A stretch of 20,772 nucleotides of DNA, taken from positions 1 through 20,772 of the forward strand of contig CAZYVD010000053.1 in NCBI GenBank assembly GCA_964651045.1, in the 5' to 3' direction. Numbering within the stretch: the stretch's first letter is position 1; every line of letters starts with the position of its first letter. A program made the position numbers and the translations under genes. Positions 7,417 to 14,543 of the stretch are shown piece after piece. This DNA is from CAZYVD01 sp964651045. Lineage in GTDB: Bacteria > Zhuqueibacterota > QNDG01 > DSAB01. The notes under the pieces were generated by a model. It had not been told where the DNA came from, searched no databases, and saw only the letters and a program-made list of their open reading frames with translations.

Positions 7417-9066
7417 TCACACAAATTCAATAAGACTCGGATCATAAAAATCTGGTGGTTCGAAACCAAGCAGCATTATGCAGGTAGAAGCTATGTTGCT
7501 AAGGCCGCGATTTTCCAGATTTCGTAATTTATACTCTCCATTGAACAGAGGATCGTAGATAATAAAAGGTACCGGGTTCAGAGTATGGCTCGTCTTTGGT
7601 TTTGGTCTTCCGTCTTTTCCAAGTACAGGGTTGCCATTCTTGTCTGTTTCAAACATCTCATCGGAATTACCGTGGTCAGAGGTTACTATTAGTACTCCCT
7701 GGGCACTCTTTACAGAATTTATTAGACGATACAGGGCAAGGTCTACAGCCTCGATTCCGATTACTGCAGCATAGAAATCGCCCGTATGGCCCACCATGTC
7801 TCCATTGGCATAGTTGAGCCTTATGAATCGATGTTTTGATGATTCTATCTCACTTACTATTCTATCGGTAATTTCGGCACTTTTCATCCATGGTCGCTGC
7901 TGAAAGGGAACTAGGTCTGATGGAATCTCGATATATGTTTCTAATCTTTCGTTGAATTTTCCACTCCAGTTGCCGTTCCAGAAGTATGTTACATGTCCAT
8001 ATTTTTGTGTTTCACTGCATGCGAGCTGGGTTACGCCCGAGTTTGCAAGCAGTTCTCCCATTGTGTCTCTGATTTTTGGAGGCGATACTAGATACTGCTT
8101 AGGAATCTTGAGATCCCCATCATATTCCATCATACCAGCATACTCTATATTCAATTTTTTACCGCGGTCGAATTCATTGAAATTCTCTTCTTCAAACGCA
8201 CGGCTTATCTCGATGGCCCTGTCTCCTCTAAAATTAAAGAATATTACAGAGTCGCCATCGCGGATTGGGCCGGCAGGCCTGCCATCTTTTTCTATGACAA
8301 ATGGAGGAAGGAACTGGTCTGTAATTTTTGGATCCTGTTTTCTGAAATTTCTTATAGCCTCTTCTGCAGAAGGGAACATATCACCCTTTCCAAGAACATG
8401 CGTCTTCCATCCGCGCTCAACAATCTTCCAGTCGGCCTCATACCTGTCCATTGTAACGACCATCCTTCCACCACCGCTTGCTATCATGATATCCATTCCG
8501 GAATTGCGAAGCGTGTCTAAAAATTTCTCAAATGGAACAACATAATCGAGAGCAGAATTTTCTCCCACATCTCTCCCGTCTAAAAGAATGTGTATTCTTA
8601 TCCTTTTGATTCCCTCTTCTTTTGCCCTGAGTATCATCGCTTTTAAATGGTCGATATGGCTGTGGACATTTCCGTCAGAAAAAAGCCCTATCAAATGCAA
8701 GGTCGATCCCTTTGACACACAATTTTTTATAAGCCGCTGCCAGATTTGGCCTTTCCAAATTTTGCCTGTTTTTATTGCATCGTTAACCAGTGCCGCACCC
8801 TGACTGAAGATTCTTCCTGCACCTATGGCATTGTGCCCGACCTCTGAATTTCCCATATCTTTATCAGAAGGAAGACCGACCGCCTTTCCATGAGCAAGAA
8901 GCTTAATGTTGGGGCAGTTTTTCATTAGCCAGTCAAGATTTGGTGTTTTTGCTGCTTCTAAGGCATTTCCAATCGGGCTTGGATTTAACCCCACTCCATC
9001 CATGACTACAAATACCAGTGGCCCCTTTCTTCCCTCAAATCTTTTTGATTTTTTTAATTTTTTCAT
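7417..9066 (-). CDS. gpmI: 2,3-bisphosphoglycerate-independent phosphoglycerate mutase (long type)
   Basis: A glycolytic enzyme of 549 residues that interconverts 3- and 2-phosphoglycerate using two manganese ions. The alkaline-phosphatase-type metal site is visible: Asp23 in VVMDGVGLN, the phosphoserine nucleophile Ser74 in DMGNSEVGHN, then NYANGDMVGHTGDF and TSDHGNSDEM. Substrate-site motifs GLFSDGNVHSHIDHL and LLDGRDVG are present. It is about 35 residues longer than the Bacillus-type enzyme (about 511), and carries ASGGGRMVVTMDRYEADW, which resembles the plant/trypanosomatid-type enzymes of about 550 residues. It sits 10 bases after trmO and directly before mlaE, an unusual partner for a glycolytic gene. 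Confidence 0.95.
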   Translation of the reverse strand: MKKLKKSKRFEGRKGPLVFVVMDGVGLNPSPIGNALEAAKTPNLDWLMKNCPNIKLLAHGKAVGLPSDKDMGNSEVGHNAIGAGRIFSQGAALVNDAIKTGKIWKGQIWQRLIKNCVSKGSTLHLIGLFSDGNVHSHIDHLKAMILRAKEEGIKRIRIHILLDGRDVGENSALDYVVPFEKFLDTLRNSGMDIMIASGGGRMVVTMDRYEADWKIVERGWKTHVLGKGDMFPSAEEAIRNFRKQDPKITDQFLPPFVIEKDGRPAGPIRDGDSVIFFNFRGDRAIEISRAFEEENFNEFDRGKKLNIEYAGMMEYDGDLKIPKQYLVSPPKIRDTMGELLANSGVTQLACSETQKYGHVTYFWNGNWSGKFNERLETYIEIPSDLVPFQQRPWMKSAEITDRIVSEIESSKHRFIRLNYANGDMVGHTGDFYAAVIGIEAVDLALYRLINSVKSAQGVLIVTSDHGNSDEMFETDKNGNPVLGKDGRPKPKTSHTLNPVPFIIYDPLFNGEYKLRNLENRGLSNIASTCIMLLGFEPPDFYDPSLIEFV

Positions 9067-9076
9067 CTCTCTATTA

Positions 9077-9568
9077 CTACTCCTGTTTCGTGAATCTATT
9101 ATCGGCTCTTTTTTTTCTTCCGAATCTCCTCAGTTTGTCTTTCATCCATCCTGTCTCTTTTGTTTTGTGGGAATCAATATCCGGGAAATATGGCTTTATA
9201 TCCAGAAGGGGTGTACCGTCAACCATATCCACACCGCAAAAGTGAAGCATGTTGCCATCTTTTTTTATGAGCCTGACAACAGTGATGCCTATATGGTTTG
9301 GCCTCTTTGGGCTTCTAATTGCAAATATTCCACGTGGTCTTTCATCAAGAAATGGGACTGCAGTAAGAGAGTAGCCCTCTGCCAGATGAAAGTAGTATAC
9401 TAAGATCAAATGAGAGAATCCTTCGATGTCTTTTAATCCTTCCTGATATTCAGGAAAGATCTCGATTTTGCCTCTAAGGTCGCATCTAAGGGATCCCTGT
9501 ATTGGAATTCCTGCCGGCTCCTTGAATGGTGTGTGGATTATTCCAATGGGTTTAATCGTTATATCCAT
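9077..9568 (-). CDS. trmO: tRNA (t6A37)-N6-methyltransferase TrmO
   Basis: A 163-residue SAM-dependent enzyme of the TsaA/UPF0066 beta-barrel family. It methylates N6-threonylcarbamoyladenosine at position 37 of certain tRNAs to m6t6A. Diagnostic motifs are PIGIIHTPFKEPAGIPIQ (7-24), GFSHLILVYYFH (50-61), RSPKRPNHIGITVVRL (85-100) and DMVDGTPLLDIKPY (114-127). The length fits the short bacterial and archaeal form without the extra C-terminal domain of E. coli TrmO. The C-terminal 35 residues are basic and specific to this protein. It is 15 bases after the small ORF and 10 bases before gpmI. TsaC, which starts synthesis of the same modification, is encoded at 19115-19801. Confidence 0.9.
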   Translation of the reverse strand: MDITIKPIGIIHTPFKEPAGIPIQGSLRCDLRGKIEIFPEYQEGLKDIEGFSHLILVYYFHLAEGYSLTAVPFLDERPRGIFAIRSPKRPNHIGITVVRLIKKDGNMLHFCGVDMVDGTPLLDIKPYFPDIDSHKTKETGWMKDKLRRFGRKKRADNRFTKQE

Positions 9569-9583
9569 CTCTTTGGTGATTTT

Positions 9584-9853
9584 CTAATTTTTATTTATTG
9601 CAAATGAATGAATCTCTATTTTTTTCTCCTTAATATTGCATGACAGACAAAAGAGTTTATCCTCAGAGAACATCCAAGATGAGAGAGGAAAGAAGATAAA
9701 ATCTTTTGTTACATGCTGTATTTGCGGAGCACTTCTCTTAACTGTAAACACATCTCTTGCTATCTCAGAACCCCACCACAAAAGAACTCTAAACCATGAG
9801 ATCAGAGCCAAGCGTCTTGTTTTCTTAAGTCTTATTTTTTTGATTAATTTCAT
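9584..9853 (-). CDS. Small hypothetical protein in the operon
   Basis: An 89-residue reading frame that I do not recognise. It begins 5 bases after the stop of the DUF362 gene and ends 15 bases before trmO, filling the gap exactly, which favours a real gene. The first 20 residues are basic (MKLIKKIRLKKTRRL), followed by an aromatic amphipathic stretch (SWFRVLLWWGSEI) and later a CLSC pair (residues about 69-72). No good Shine-Dalgarno is visible before the ATG (only AAAAAAG), so translation may depend on coupling. A frame of similar length on the other strand (9636-9872) overlaps it. A non-coding gap cannot be excluded. Confidence 0.5.
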   Translation of the reverse strand: MKLIKKIRLKKTRRLALISWFRVLLWWGSEIARDVFTVKRSAPQIQHVTKDFIFFPLSSWMFSEDKLFCLSCNIKEKKIEIHSFAINKN

Positions 9854-9858
9854 CTTTT

Positions 9859-10929
9859 TTATATTTCTATGAGTCTATAATGCTGTTCTCCAAGACCTAT
9901 TTTTTCTCCGTGCCTTATCTGTGTCCAAGGGTCAATATTGGGATAGGTAAGCTCTGAAAGAGGCCTGCCAGCAGCCTCTTTTATAAGATCAAGGCTTGCA
10001 GCATCTATGGCAACAGGGTCTGTGCTAGCAAGGACTCCAATATCATCGATTATGGGTTTTTGTTTCTTTCCCAGGCAGTCGCAATCTTTGGTCACAGAGA
10101 CAATAAAATTAATAAATCCGATTTTACCTCTCTTTTCGACTGTTACACCAAGTGCATGCTCTGCCATCATTTTTTGAAGATGATTCTCTTCCATTTTCCA
10201 GTCGAATTTAACACCACCATGCCTGCATACAGTCAAGCACTCACCGCATCCTATACATTTTTTTGAGTCTATTAGAGCCTTTTCTTCTTTCATATAGATG
10301 GCATCCTCTGGACAGTATTTTAAACAGATACCGCATCCGGTGCATTTTTTTCTGTTAATGGCAGGTTTTGTTAGAGAATGTTGCCTTAGTTTACCCCTCC
10401 TGCTTGCCAGTCCCATACCGATATTTTTTATTGCACCGCCGATACCAGTTGCCATATGGCCAGTCACATGAGAGATTACTATCATTGTATTTGCCTCTAA
10501 TGCTATCGGCGAAATAGCAACGCTTTTAAATATCTGGCCATCGATTTTTACATTAGTCTCCATTCTTCCTATAAGGCCGTCGGCAATTATTACAGGAGCA
10601 CCGACTCTCTCGATTGTAAAGCCGTGATCATGGGCCAAAAGGAGATGGTCCACTCCATTATCTCTGTTGCTCTTGTATAGTACACATGTGTCTGTTAAAA
10701 ATGGTTTTGCATCTTTCTTTTTTATCTCATCTATAATTGGTCTTATTAACTCTGGAGATATATGGGTGTCGTTTCCCTTTTCTCCAAAGTGGATCTTAAG
10801 GGCAACAAAATCATTTTTTTCTATGAGACTGGAAAGATTAGATTTTTTAAAGAGAAAGGCTATATTGTCTCCTGCAGCCTTTATGAGGCTTTCCCTATTT
10901 GTTCTTAATATATAGACCGTAGAAGACAT
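9859..10929 (-). CDS. DUF362 protein with two 4Fe-4S ferredoxin clusters
   Basis: A 356-residue iron-sulfur protein. The DUF362 core is recognisable from KIHFGEKGNDTHISPELIRP (45-64) through SHVTGHMATGIGGAIKNIGMG (153-173) and ends at STDPVAIDAASLDLI (302-316). Inside it lies a two-cluster ferredoxin insert: C196-C199-C202-C206 (CTGCGICLKYCP) and C225-C228-C231-C235 (CIGCGECLTVC). A further CDC pair is at 283-285. The function of DUF362 proteins is not established; a redox or electron-transfer role is inferred. I choose ATG 10929, which has GGAG five bases upstream, over the first in-frame ATG at 10983, which adds an AT-rich, atypical leader. It follows the PdxJ-like gene after a 71-base AT-rich gap. 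Confidence 0.88.
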   Translation of the reverse strand: MSSTVYILRTNRESLIKAAGDNIAFLFKKSNLSSLIEKNDFVALKIHFGEKGNDTHISPELIRPIIDEIKKKDAKPFLTDTCVLYKSNRDNGVDHLLLAHDHGFTIERVGAPVIIADGLIGRMETNVKIDGQIFKSVAISPIALEANTMIVISHVTGHMATGIGGAIKNIGMGLASRRGKLRQHSLTKPAINRKKCTGCGICLKYCPEDAIYMKEEKALIDSKKCIGCGECLTVCRHGGVKFDWKMEENHLQKMMAEHALGVTVEKRGKIGFINFIVSVTKDCDCLGKKQKPIIDDIGVLASTDPVAIDAASLDLIKEAAGRPLSELTYPNIDPWTQIRHGEKIGLGEQHYRLIEI

Positions 10930-11000
10930 TAACACTCCAAATTTAAAATCAAAAAATTTAGAAAAATATATTTTAAAAAGCAAATGTTATTACAATGTTT

Positions 11001-11714
11001 TTAATGGACAAGTGCTACCATGTCTCTGACAGCATTTTCCATTCCTATCAGGATCGCCCTAGAAATAATGGAGTGTCCAATATTAATTTCTTCTATTTTT
11101 TCGATCGATGCAATATCACCAACATTTTGATAGTTCAGCCCACGGCCTGCGGATACTCCCAGCCCAATCTTTGATGCGGCCAGTGCCACAGACGATGTGT
11201 TTTCAAGTATGTCCGATATCTCATTGAAGTCCTCTGCAGCAGCGTATCTTCCCATGTGAAGCTCTACAAAGTCGGCTTCAATGCTTGCTGCTGCCTTGAC
11301 CTGTTGAATTATCGGATCTATTAGAATGCTTGCCACAATCTCTCTTGTGCGGATATCCTTTATGATCTTTGCAAGCACTTTGGCATGGCCAAGAACATCG
11401 AGACCTCCACCCTTTGTTGTGCCGGGTTTTTTGCCAGGTACTAGAGTAATCATATCTGGCCCTATAGAAAGGGCGAGGTTTATCAGACTATCTACGGGTG
11501 GTATCTGTATGGTTAGATGTGTTTTTACTATTTCTCTCAGCATTCGTGCGTCTCGTTCACTTACTGGCCTGAACTCCTCATTTAAAGGACAGACAATACC
11601 ATCTGCTCCTCCAATCTCTGCAAGACTTGCAGCAGTGATCGGGTCGGGTATTGTTGATCTTCCTGAATCTCTAAGGATTGCAACAGGCCGGATATTTACA
11701 CCTAATCTTGCCAT
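11001..11714 (-). CDS. PdxJ-like protein lacking the catalytic residues of pyridoxine 5'-phosphate synthase
   Basis: A 237-residue TIM-barrel protein that aligns end to end with PdxJ: LGVNI, DPITAA, AEIGGADGI, LREIVKT, LVPGKKPGTTKGGGLDV, AGRGLNYQNV and EINIGHSIISRA. Compared from memory with E. coli PdxJ, the three catalytic residues are all replaced: His45 by Pro43, Glu72 by Gln70 and His193 by Arg191. The binding residues Asp11-His12, Arg47 and His52 become Arg9-Pro10, Asn45 and Pro50. The fold and the C-terminal phosphate loop (NIGH) remain. It therefore probably does not make pyridoxine 5'-phosphate and may bind another phosphorylated ligand. The start has AGGAGG eight bases upstream. It lies 25 bases after the deacetylase gene; acpS, a common pdxJ neighbour, is absent. 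Confidence 0.85.
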   Translation of the reverse strand: MARLGVNIRPVAILRDSGRSTIPDPITAASLAEIGGADGIVCPLNEEFRPVSERDARMLREIVKTHLTIQIPPVDSLINLALSIGPDMITLVPGKKPGTTKGGGLDVLGHAKVLAKIIKDIRTREIVASILIDPIIQQVKAAASIEADFVELHMGRYAAAEDFNEISDILENTSSVALAASKIGLGVSAGRGLNYQNVGDIASIEKIEEINIGHSIISRAILIGMENAVRDMVALVH

Positions 11715-11739
11715 CCCCTTTTCCTCCTGTTATCTGTTC

Positions 11740-12873
11740 TTAATTTACCAATCTAGACACTCTGACAAATTGATAACCTTTTGCCTGGAGTCTCGGAATC
11801 TCTTCCCGAAAGACCTCCAGTGTGTTTTTTCGTAAGTGACCAATTCCTATTGCAAAACCATTTTTTCTTGCCCTGAGGGCAAGTTCCTGCAACATTTTTC
11901 TGATAGATTCCTTGTCATTTTCCACATCGAGGAAGATGTCTCTCTTTGCACACGGAACACCCATGGATCGTGCAACTCTATATGCAACAGTACGGGGTGT
12001 GGTTCTGCTGTCAACAAAGTATAAACCTGTAGACTTTATTTCCTGCATCAACCTTTCCATTGTTGCCCTGTGTGCTGTGACCTTGGATCCCATATGATTG
12101 TTTATTCCTGATGCACCAGGTATTTGTCTGAGAGATCGTTTTATTATGTTTCTTATTTGAGCAGTGGTCATGTTGGTACAAATAGTAAAGTCGTCTATTT
12201 TTATTGTTGGGTCTAGTGGTTCCATGGGCAGGTGCACCATTATTTCACAATTTTTGTTCTTTAGCTTTCTTGCAACAGTCGAACTTTTTGATCTTCCTGG
12301 AATTATAGATACTGTTATATCTGCTTTGAGATCTAAGAATGATTCTACAAACGAGTTCCATCTGTCGCCAAAGTCGTCGATTATTATTGCTATAAGGCCG
12401 CCTTCATTTTTATTTTGGTCAAGATAGCTGAGGTTTAATCTAATCATGACAGAGTCTTGATATCCGATTTCAAGAAGAACACTCGATTCGAGCGGTCTGC
12501 TTCGTGCTGAAATGATCTTTGCTCCAATTGGGTTGATGCTATCTTTTATCATTAAATGTAGCGATGGAATCGGTATATTTTTAGGTACAAAGACCTTCCA
12601 GAACTCCGCTCCACTTTTTGATGATTTATTGAATCGAAATGAGAGCCCGTTAGAGGTAAATAGATTGTTTAGTACATCTTTAAGCTCGTCTCGCACAGGG
12701 TATTCTACATTCAGTTTTGATCTGGGTTTGTGATTGAATCGGTTAAAAAGTTGAAAGCGGATGGTTATCATTATTAAGAGTGACAGCACACCAATTATAA
12801 TTGGCATCCCGATACTTTTCATGAATTCTGAGGCATTCGAGTAGTATTTTCTTTTTCTGGCTGGTTTTTTCAT
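11740..12873 (-). CDS. Divergent polysaccharide deacetylase (DUF610/YibQ family), membrane-anchored
   Basis: A 377-residue protein with a basic N-terminus and one transmembrane segment (residues about 22-38), which places the rest in the periplasm. The C-terminal half (about 160-375) is the divergent polysaccharide deacetylase domain: IAIIIDDFGD (161-170), MVHLPMEP with His214, GINNHMGS with His260, FVDSRTTP with Asp288, and GIGHLR with His346. These are the metal and catalytic positions of the NodB-like fold. The natural substrate of this family is not settled; an envelope glycan is the usual guess. The N-terminal part (60-150) resembles no domain I can name. It is the first gene of the long run ending at mlaD. 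No strong ribosome site precedes the ATG. Confidence 0.88.
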   Translation of the reverse strand: MKKPARKRKYYSNASEFMKSIGMPIIIGVLSLLIMITIRFQLFNRFNHKPRSKLNVEYPVRDELKDVLNNLFTSNGLSFRFNKSSKSGAEFWKVFVPKNIPIPSLHLMIKDSINPIGAKIISARSRPLESSVLLEIGYQDSVMIRLNLSYLDQNKNEGGLIAIIIDDFGDRWNSFVESFLDLKADITVSIIPGRSKSSTVARKLKNKNCEIMVHLPMEPLDPTIKIDDFTICTNMTTAQIRNIIKRSLRQIPGASGINNHMGSKVTAHRATMERLMQEIKSTGLYFVDSRTTPRTVAYRVARSMGVPCAKRDIFLDVENDKESIRKMLQELALRARKNGFAIGIGHLRKNTLEVFREEIPRLQAKGYQFVRVSRLVN

Positions 12874-12900
12874 GTTGCAAGTCTATGAGTAACAACTAAA

Positions 12901-12929
12901 AATGTAACAAACAAAAATTTCTTAATCAA
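12901..12929 (-). promoter_or_regulatory. Putative sigma-70-type promoter of the deacetylase-to-mlaD run
   Basis: On the minus strand TTGATT (12929-12924) is followed after exactly 17 bases by TACATT (12906-12901), each matching the -35 and -10 consensus at four of six positions. Transcription would begin near 12894, about 20 bases before the ATG at 12873. It sits just downstream of the terminator of the preceding operon. This is a pattern match only. Confidence 0.4.
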
Positions 12930-12933
12930 TAAT

Positions 12934-12969
12934 AAAAACGTCAGACAGATAAAACGGTCTGACGCTTTT
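12934..12969 (-). terminator. Rho-independent terminator after the membrane-protein gene
   Basis: Reading the minus strand, GTCTGACG and CGTCAGAC form an 8-bp GC-containing stem (12957-12964 with 12939-12946) around a 10-base loop. Beyond one mismatch, AAAA pairs with TTTT, and the 3' side continues as TTTTTATTATT. It starts 22 bases after the stop of the gene ending at 12991. Confidence 0.75.
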
Positions 12970-12990
12970 GGTCTTTAATTTTAATTATTC

Positions 12991-14187
12991 TTACTTTGTT
13001 TTATTCTCTTTTTTCTTGTTAGATTTCTTTTTTTCTTCCTTCTTTGGTTTCTTCTCTTCGGGTTTTTCCTCTTTTTCTTCTTCTACTTCTTCTTCCTCTT
13101 CTTCCTTGTCTTTTCTTTCTAAGAGATTTTCATCGTCTTTTTTCTTTTTGAGAATAAGGAAAATCTGGCACTGGCCAGCATTAAATATTGCCAGTGGATA
13201 AGATACGATGAATCCACCAATGAGAAGCAAAAAGAGCCCAAAGATCCAGGAAGAGATTGTCATTATGATTGGAAGGTCGAGTTGTATAAAGTCTCTGGTG
13301 AAGAAAAAGTATGCGCTGTATTCTCCTAAAAGGCTCCTTGACCAGTTAACTGCAGGATATATAAGATTCTGGAAAAGAGCCGAAGCTGCATAAGAGAGTT
13401 CTGCATATTTATCTCCCATTCCCCAGATCAATATTGTTGTCATAAGATTCCAGGCGCGCTTGGCAAAAAATGAAAGAGCTCCAAAGCCAAATATAGAAAT
13501 TAAGACAACCAACACCTCATATATTATCAATCTCCACGGCTGTCCATAAAGAGTAGAGAAGCTTTGGAAGATCCCCTCGAAAGCATCATCATCGGTTGTG
13601 GCGAGTATGGCTGGAGTAAGGAGGAGGGAAACGCCGAGTGCAAGAGTCACAAACACAAGAAACAGGGAGGCAGCAAACCAGACTGTCGAAAAGATTGAAA
13701 TTCCCAACTCACCAACATAGGGTATTCTTCCCAGCAATCCTACAACTACTCCCCCCAATCCGATGAAGAAAGCAATACAAAAGATCGCTATTGGTGTAGA
13801 GATTACCGATCCTGCCTTCTTTTTCAAGGCAAAGGCCATTGCTTCTTTCCATGTATAAAATGTATTTCCCTTTAGATACATGTATGTTGCCCTTGCTACT
13901 CCCATGCTCGAAATCAGCCAGAAGAACAGAAGTATTGCGATTCCAATCCCATAAACTACCCAGCCGTACCAAGGAAGGTGAATGCCCACGACACAGGGAA
14001 TAAGTCGAAATTCGTTCCAGATATAATTGAAGGATTTTCCAGAGAGTATAAGACTAACATAGGTAAGCAAGACATAGGAAGCATAACCTGCAATGAGACC
14101 AACAAACTGTATCCATATCCGCTGAAAACTGAATGCCAGTCTCGCTGATCGGAAAATATCTCGAAAATCAAATCGCATCGTGATCAT
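12991..14187 (-). CDS. Polytopic membrane protein with a charged Lys/Glu-rich tail
   Basis: A 398-residue integral membrane protein that I cannot assign to a named family. Roughly seven or eight hydrophobic segments are visible (about 27-50, 75-95, 126-152, 165-195, 217-238, 243-258 and 305-330). The repeated long helices and GxxG patterns recall membrane proteins that line a lipid-facing cavity, but this is only an impression. The last 50 or so residues (from 346) are almost entirely Lys and Glu and must be cytosolic and disordered. The start at 14187 has AGGAGG seven bases upstream. It follows the DUF5679 gene by 33 bases and ends before a clear terminator, so the two form a small operon. 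Confidence 0.8.
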   Translation of the reverse strand: MITMRFDFRDIFRSARLAFSFQRIWIQFVGLIAGYASYVLLTYVSLILSGKSFNYIWNEFRLIPCVVGIHLPWYGWVVYGIGIAILLFFWLISSMGVARATYMYLKGNTFYTWKEAMAFALKKKAGSVISTPIAIFCIAFFIGLGGVVVGLLGRIPYVGELGISIFSTVWFAASLFLVFVTLALGVSLLLTPAILATTDDDAFEGIFQSFSTLYGQPWRLIIYEVLVVLISIFGFGALSFFAKRAWNLMTTILIWGMGDKYAELSYAASALFQNLIYPAVNWSRSLLGEYSAYFFFTRDFIQLDLPIIMTISSWIFGLFLLLIGGFIVSYPLAIFNAGQCQIFLILKKKKDDENLLERKDKEEEEEEVEEEKEEKPEEKKPKKEEKKKSNKKKENKTK

Positions 14188-14220
14188 CCCAACTCCTCCT
14201 TTCTTTCAAATTGTTTGCCT

Positions 14221-14370
14221 TCATTTCTTGGGAAGGATCTTGTACATACCGGTTCCGCATTTCGAACATTTCCCCTTGATTGCAGGACGCCCATTTTTCA
14301 TGGTTACTTTTACTGTGTCAACCATTTCTGTTTTTGCACGACATTTTACACAATATCCAACCTCTGCCAT
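14221..14370 (-). CDS. DUF5679 small zinc-ribbon protein
   Basis: A 49-residue protein. It has two CxxC pairs, CVKC (residues 7-10) and CSKC (35-38), around the conserved centre VTMKNGRPAIKG (22-33), and ends in GTGMYKILPKK. This matches DUF5679, a family of about 50 residues seen in many bacteria and archaea, whose function is unknown; zinc binding is inferred from the cysteines. The start is certain: a full AGGAGGTG ribosome site lies eight bases before the ATG. It is the first gene of the operon with the membrane protein. Confidence 0.85.
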   Translation of the reverse strand: MAEVGYCVKCRAKTEMVDTVKVTMKNGRPAIKGKCSKCGTGMYKILPKK

Positions 14371-14430
14371 TCCTTTTCACCTCCTTCCCAATTCGGACAA
14401 AATCTTGTTTTAGATTTTTTTATTTTATTT

Positions 14431-14459
14431 AATATGAATATTTTAAAGGTAAAAGTCAA
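14431..14459 (-). promoter_or_regulatory. Putative promoter of the DUF5679 operon
   Basis: On the minus strand TTGACT (14459-14454) and CATATT (14436-14431) are separated by 17 bases, matching the -35 box at five and the -10 box at four of six positions. Transcription would start near 14424, leaving a leader of about 54 bases that includes the strong ribosome site. This is a pattern match in an AT-rich region. Confidence 0.4.
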
Positions 14460-14501
14460 CCATAAAATGATTATGGTGATAAATAATTTTAAAATTTCTT
14501 C

Positions 14502-14530
14502 TTGATTCGCAAACTATTTTAACTTACTTT
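14502..14530 (+). promoter_or_regulatory. Possible promoter of the ECF sigma factor gene
   Basis: TTGATT (14502-14507), 17 bases, then TACTTT (14525-14530). The boxes closely resemble the TTGATT-N17-TACATT found before the deacetylase gene. The predicted start of transcription would be only about 7 bases before the ATG at 14544, giving an almost leaderless message, which makes this call weak. Confidence 0.25.
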
Positions 14531-14543
14531 TTCTTTGAGTAGA

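Noticed and set aside
7413..7469. N-terminal extension of mlaE into gpmI
   Set aside because: It would overlap gpmI by 53 bases and add residues not typical of MlaE; ATG 7412 lies right after the gpmI stop with GGAG between.
9636..9872. Plus-strand reading frame of 78 codons opposite the small operon ORF
   Set aside because: It is opposite to the direction of the operon, overlaps the DUF362 gene end and has no ribosome site or family signature.
10930..11000. Promoter for the DUF362 gene in the 71-base gap
   Set aside because: Only poor box matches with wrong spacing (TTGTAA with a 19-base gap) were found; read-through from the upstream gene is simpler.
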